From Bordetella petrii (lineage in GTDB: Bacteria; Pseudomonadota; Gammaproteobacteria; Burkholderiales; Burkholderiaceae_B), in assembly GCF_017356245.1 (NCBI RefSeq), contig NZ_JAFMZZ010000001.1, forward strand, positions 1,178,249 through 1,242,248: a DNA stretch of 64,000 nt. Direction: 5' to 3'. The notes below the pieces were generated by a model that made no database searches, was not told where the DNA came from, and saw only the letters and a program-made list of their open reading frames with translations. Below, piece by piece: positions 61,292-64,000 of the stretch. Made by a program: the position numbers and the translations under genes. The stretch's first letter is position 1; each line of letters begins with the position of its first letter.

Positions 61292-63334
61292 ATGGCGAGT
61301 ATGTTGGACCCGTCTGACACTGACAATACGTACTTCCCACATTTTTCGCGCTGGCGCCGCCAGGCGCGCCAGCATTGGCGCGTCGGGCTGCCGCTGGCCG
61401 CGATCCTGCTGATCGTGGCCGGCGCGGTGGTGGCGCTGCTGCTGTCGCGCGGGCTGGAGCACGAGCGGCGCGAAGAACAGATGATCTCGGACACGCTCTG
61501 GGCCGAACAGGCGCTGAGCTTCGAGGCCCACCGCATGATCGAATCGATCCAGGTGCTGTCGCGCGACCTGGACATCGATACGCCCACCGACGCCTACGTA
61601 TTCGAGCGCCGCGCCGCCGAGCTGCTGCAGCGCAGCCCCGAGGTGCGCCTGCTGTGCCGGGTCGACGCCGCGCGCAAGCTGCGCCGCTGTTTTCCGCGCG
61701 CGCCGGCCGGGGCGGCCGGCCAGGCGGGTCTGTGGCAGGATGTGCTGGACCGCGCCCTGCGGCTGGACCGGCCCGCGGCCATGCTGTGGGCCGGCGCGCC
61801 CGAGCTGGGCACGCTGCTGGTGGCGGTGCCCGCGCAGGGCGACGAGCCCGGCAATGCCCTGGTGGCCCTGCTGTCGCTGCCGCAGTTGCTCAGCGACACC
61901 CTGCCCTGGTGGTTCGCGCACGACAACGAAGTCACCCTGACCGATCTCGGCGGCGTGGTGCTGGCGGTGCGCGACCCCGGCGTCATGGGGCGCGGCGTGT
62001 ACACCCACCGCATGGAAACCGAGATCGCCGGGCAGCAGTTTTTTCTGAACGCCAACAGTACGCGCGGCGTGCCGCGCGTGGTGCCCAACATTCTGACCGG
62101 CGCGGTGGTGGCGCTGTCGCTGCTGCTGGCCTGGTGCGTGTGGGCGCTGTGGCGCGACCTGATGCGGCGCACCCGCGCCGAAGCGGCCCTGCGCGAACAG
62201 CAGGCGCTGCGCCAGGCCATGGAAAATTCCCTGATGTCGGGCCTGCGCGCGCGCGATCTGGACGGGCGCATCATCTATGCCAACCCGGCTTTCTGTGAAA
62301 TGGTGGGCTACCGGGCCGAAGAGCTGATCGGCCGGCTGCCGCCCATGCCCTACTGGGCGCCCGAAAACGCCGAGCAGTCGCGCCGCCGCCACGAGCAGCT
62401 GCTGGCCCGCACTCTGTCGTCCGACGCGTACGAGTCGGTGTACCTTCGGCGCGACGGCTCGCGCCTGACGGTACTGGTCAGCGAAGCGCCGCTGCTCGAC
62501 GGCAACGGCCGCCAGACGGGCTGGATGGCTTCCATCATGGACATCACCGAACAGAAGCGGGCGCAGGAATTCCAGCGCCTGCAAGACGAGCGCATGAACC
62601 ACATGGCGCGCCTGATGACCATGGGCGAAATGGCCTCGGCCCTGGCGCACGAACTGAACCAGCCGCTGGCCGCCATCAACAGCTATTGTTCGGCGGCTTC
62701 CAACCTGCTGGACTACGCCGACCGCGAGGCGGCCGCCGCCCGCGACGTGGACGGCGATGTGCATGCGCTGGTGTCGAAGGCGCGCATCCAGTCCGAGCGG
62801 GCCGGCCAGATCATCGGCCGGGTGCATGATTTCGTGCGCAAGGCCGACCCGGCGCTGGCGCCGGTGGCGCTGGCCGAAGTGGCCGAAGAGCTGCTGCCGC
62901 TGGTGCGGCTGCAGACCACCCGCAGCGGCGAGGCGGTGCAGGTGCAGGCGCCGGCGGGCCTGCCGCCCGTGCTGGCCGACCGGGTCTTGCTGGAACAGGT
63001 GCTATTGAACCTGACCCGCAACGCCTTCGACGCCATGGCGCACCTGCCGCCCGCCGCCCGGCGCGTGCTGATCACCGTCGAGGCCCTGCCGGACGAAGGC
63101 CCCGGCCGCCAGCGCGTGGCGGTGCGCGACTGGGGCCATGGCCTGATCGACGACGCCCGCCAGGCGCTCGAGGCGCCGTTCTTCACCACCAAGCCGCAGG
63201 GCATGGGCATGGGGCTGGCGGTGTGCCGTTCCGCGCTGGAGCGCATGCGCGCGCAACTGCGCTACGAAGCGCTGGAGGTGGGCGCGCGGTTCTACTTCGA
63301 TTTGCCGGCCTGCAGGCAGAAGGGGCAAGCATGA
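61292..63334 (+). CDS. PAS-domain sensor histidine kinase (DctS/FixL-like)
   Basis: 680-aa membrane sensor. TM1 lies near residues 32-51. A periplasmic domain of about 210 aa follows, then TM2 near 269-290, a PAS domain (300-430, RDLDGRIIYANPAFCEMVGYRAEELIG), HisKA with the phosphoacceptor His453 (ALAHELNQPLAAI) and the ATPase domain with NLTRNAFDAM, VRDWGHGL and GMGMGLAV. It probably senses a C4 acid outside the cell and controls dctPQM. The start may be ATG 61292 or 61301. It overlaps the regulator gene by 4 nt. Confidence 0.9.
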   Translation: MASMLDPSDTDNTYFPHFSRWRRQARQHWRVGLPLAAILLIVAGAVVALLLSRGLEHERREEQMISDTLWAEQALSFEAHRMIESIQVLSRDLDIDTPTDAYVFERRAAELLQRSPEVRLLCRVDAARKLRRCFPRAPAGAAGQAGLWQDVLDRALRLDRPAAMLWAGAPELGTLLVAVPAQGDEPGNALVALLSLPQLLSDTLPWWFAHDNEVTLTDLGGVVLAVRDPGVMGRGVYTHRMETEIAGQQFFLNANSTRGVPRVVPNILTGAVVALSLLLAWCVWALWRDLMRRTRAEAALREQQALRQAMENSLMSGLRARDLDGRIIYANPAFCEMVGYRAEELIGRLPPMPYWAPENAEQSRRRHEQLLARTLSSDAYESVYLRRDGSRLTVLVSEAPLLDGNGRQTGWMASIMDITEQKRAQEFQRLQDERMNHMARLMTMGEMASALAHELNQPLAAINSYCSAASNLLDYADREAAAARDVDGDVHALVSKARIQSERAGQIIGRVHDFVRKADPALAPVALAEVAEELLPLVRLQTTRSGEAVQVQAPAGLPPVLADRVLLEQVLLNLTRNAFDAMAHLPPAARRVLITVEALPDEGPGRQRVAVRDWGHGLIDDARQALEAPFFTTKPQGMGMGLAVCRSALERMRAQLRYEALEVGARFYFDLPACRQKGQA

Positions 63335-63954
63335 AAAAAATCTACCTGGTCGACGATGACGAAGTCGTGCGCGATGCGCTGGATGCCTTGTTCCGGTCGC
63401 GCGGGCTCAGCCTGAACAGCTATGCCGGGGGCGGCGAGTTCCTGCGCGAGTGGGATGCCGCGGGCCTGGCCCGCGAGCCCGCCTGCCTGCTGCTGGATGT
63501 GCGCATGGCCGGCATGAGCGGCCTGGAGCTGTTCGAAACCCTGAAAGAGCGCGGCCTGGCCCCGCACCATGCCGTGATCTTCCTGACCGGCCACGGCGAC
63601 ATTCCCATGGCGGTCGAGGCCCTGCGCGGCGGCGCCTACTATTTTCTGGAAAAACCGTATTCCGGCAACCAACTGGTCGACCGCGTGCTCGAAAGCCTGG
63701 CGCATGTCGACGCGGCAAGCGCCGCGCCCGGACGCGCCGCCGCCGCGCTCGATGTGCTGACCCCGCGCGAGCGCGACATCGCCAGCCACATCGTGGCCGG
63801 CCACACCAACCGCGAAATCGCCGACGCCTTGAACATCAGCGTGCGCACCGTGGAAGTGCACCGTGCCCGGCTGTTCGCCAAGCTCGAAGTCAAGAGCGCG
63901 GTCGGGCTGGCCCAGCTCTGGACGCAGCAGGCCGGGCCCGAAGCCACGCCTTAG
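63331..63954 (+). CDS. FixJ/NarL-family response regulator (DctR-like)
   Basis: 207-aa two-component regulator. A receiver domain (1-120) has phosphorylatable Asp56 (LLLDVRMAGMSG), Asp8-Asp9-Asp10 and the Lys in LEKPYSG. A LuxR-type helix-turn-helix (140-200) has LTPRERDIASHIVAGHTNREIADALNISVRTVEVHRARL. It overlaps the kinase by ATGA and likely activates the divergent dctPQM. Confidence 0.92.
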   Translation: MKKIYLVDDDEVVRDALDALFRSRGLSLNSYAGGGEFLREWDAAGLAREPACLLLDVRMAGMSGLELFETLKERGLAPHHAVIFLTGHGDIPMAVEALRGGAYYFLEKPYSGNQLVDRVLESLAHVDAASAAPGRAAAALDVLTPRERDIASHIVAGHTNREIADALNISVRTVEVHRARLFAKLEVKSAVGLAQLWTQQAGPEATP

Positions 63955-63976
63955 CCGCCTTGCCCAGGTCTCCCCA

Positions 63977-64000
63977 GGTGTCAGGCTCCGCCAGGTGCCT
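63977..64000. repeat. GGTGTCAGGC palindromic repeat, copy 3 (cut by window)
   Basis: The last 24 bases match copy 1 (17250-17273) exactly, ending where the palindrome's right arm would continue. It lies 22 nt after the response regulator, again immediately downstream of a gene. Confidence 0.85.

Overview
The window is a GC-rich chromosomal segment that reads as Bordetella, or a close Alcaligenaceae relative such as Achromobacter. Pointers are a wlb/bpl-type LPS locus, a type III pantothenate kinase (coaX, known as baf in Bordetella) paired with birA, three orphan Bug-type solute receptors with no TctAB permease beside them, and the order lpxL-lpxL-dapF-DUF484-xerC divergent from metK. No rRNA, tRNA, CRISPR, IS element or prophage was seen. 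Coding density is high, and many neighbours overlap by 4 nt (ATGA).

Region 1 (1-17.2 kb) is surface polysaccharide. A truncated UDP-GlcNAc 2-epimerase gene and two glycosyltransferase genes on the plus strand face a long minus-strand cluster. That cluster is wlbA-wlbB-wlbC-wlbD (UDP-diacetamido-uronic acid synthesis), a WecA/WbpL-type initiating transferase, two glycosyltransferases, an Amj-family flippase-like membrane protein, an O-antigen ligase/polymerase-like protein and a WbpM/WlbL 4,6-dehydratase. Divergent from wlbA are waaC and waaA (LPS inner core). Region 2 (17.2-27.4 kb) is mostly housekeeping: a 50-aa membrane ORF, coaX, birA, a hydrolase, dacC, dat, ybeD, lipB and lipA. It ends with an rfbB-rfbD-rfbC operon that lacks rfbA and sits behind a cobalamin adenosyltransferase gene.

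Region 3 (27.5-42.2 kb) holds a CusF-like protein, a Bug receptor with a racemase-family protein lacking both catalytic cysteines, a LysR regulator, hslVU with a heat-shock-like promoter, and dksA. Then comes a complete zinc-homeostasis cluster: a CobW/ZigA GTPase, zur, a Zur box, a hidden 49-aa ORF, znuC, znuB, znuA, a DUF1007 gene, a NicO permease gene, a second Zur-like inverted repeat, and a ZnuD-like TonB receptor. ZigA, ZnuA, NicO and ZnuD all carry dense His-rich tracts.

Region 4 (42.2-48.1 kb) is xerC, DUF484, dapF, two lipid A acyltransferases and metK. Region 5 (48.1-56.1 kb) looks like an organic-acid catabolism island: GntR regulator and operator, RraA-family protein, two Bug receptors, LysR, a LeuCD-type hydratase, a fluoroacetate-dehalogenase-like hydrolase and a DUF1289 protein. 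Region 6 (56.1-64 kb) has a decayed RelE/HigB-type toxin gene with an intact antitoxin and operator, a glycosyltransferase, and a DctPQM TRAP transporter divergent from a PAS sensor kinase/FixJ-type regulator pair. A palindromic element with GGTGTCAGGC arms recurs after waaA, in the znuB-znuA gap (where it supplies the znuB stop codon) and at the right window edge.
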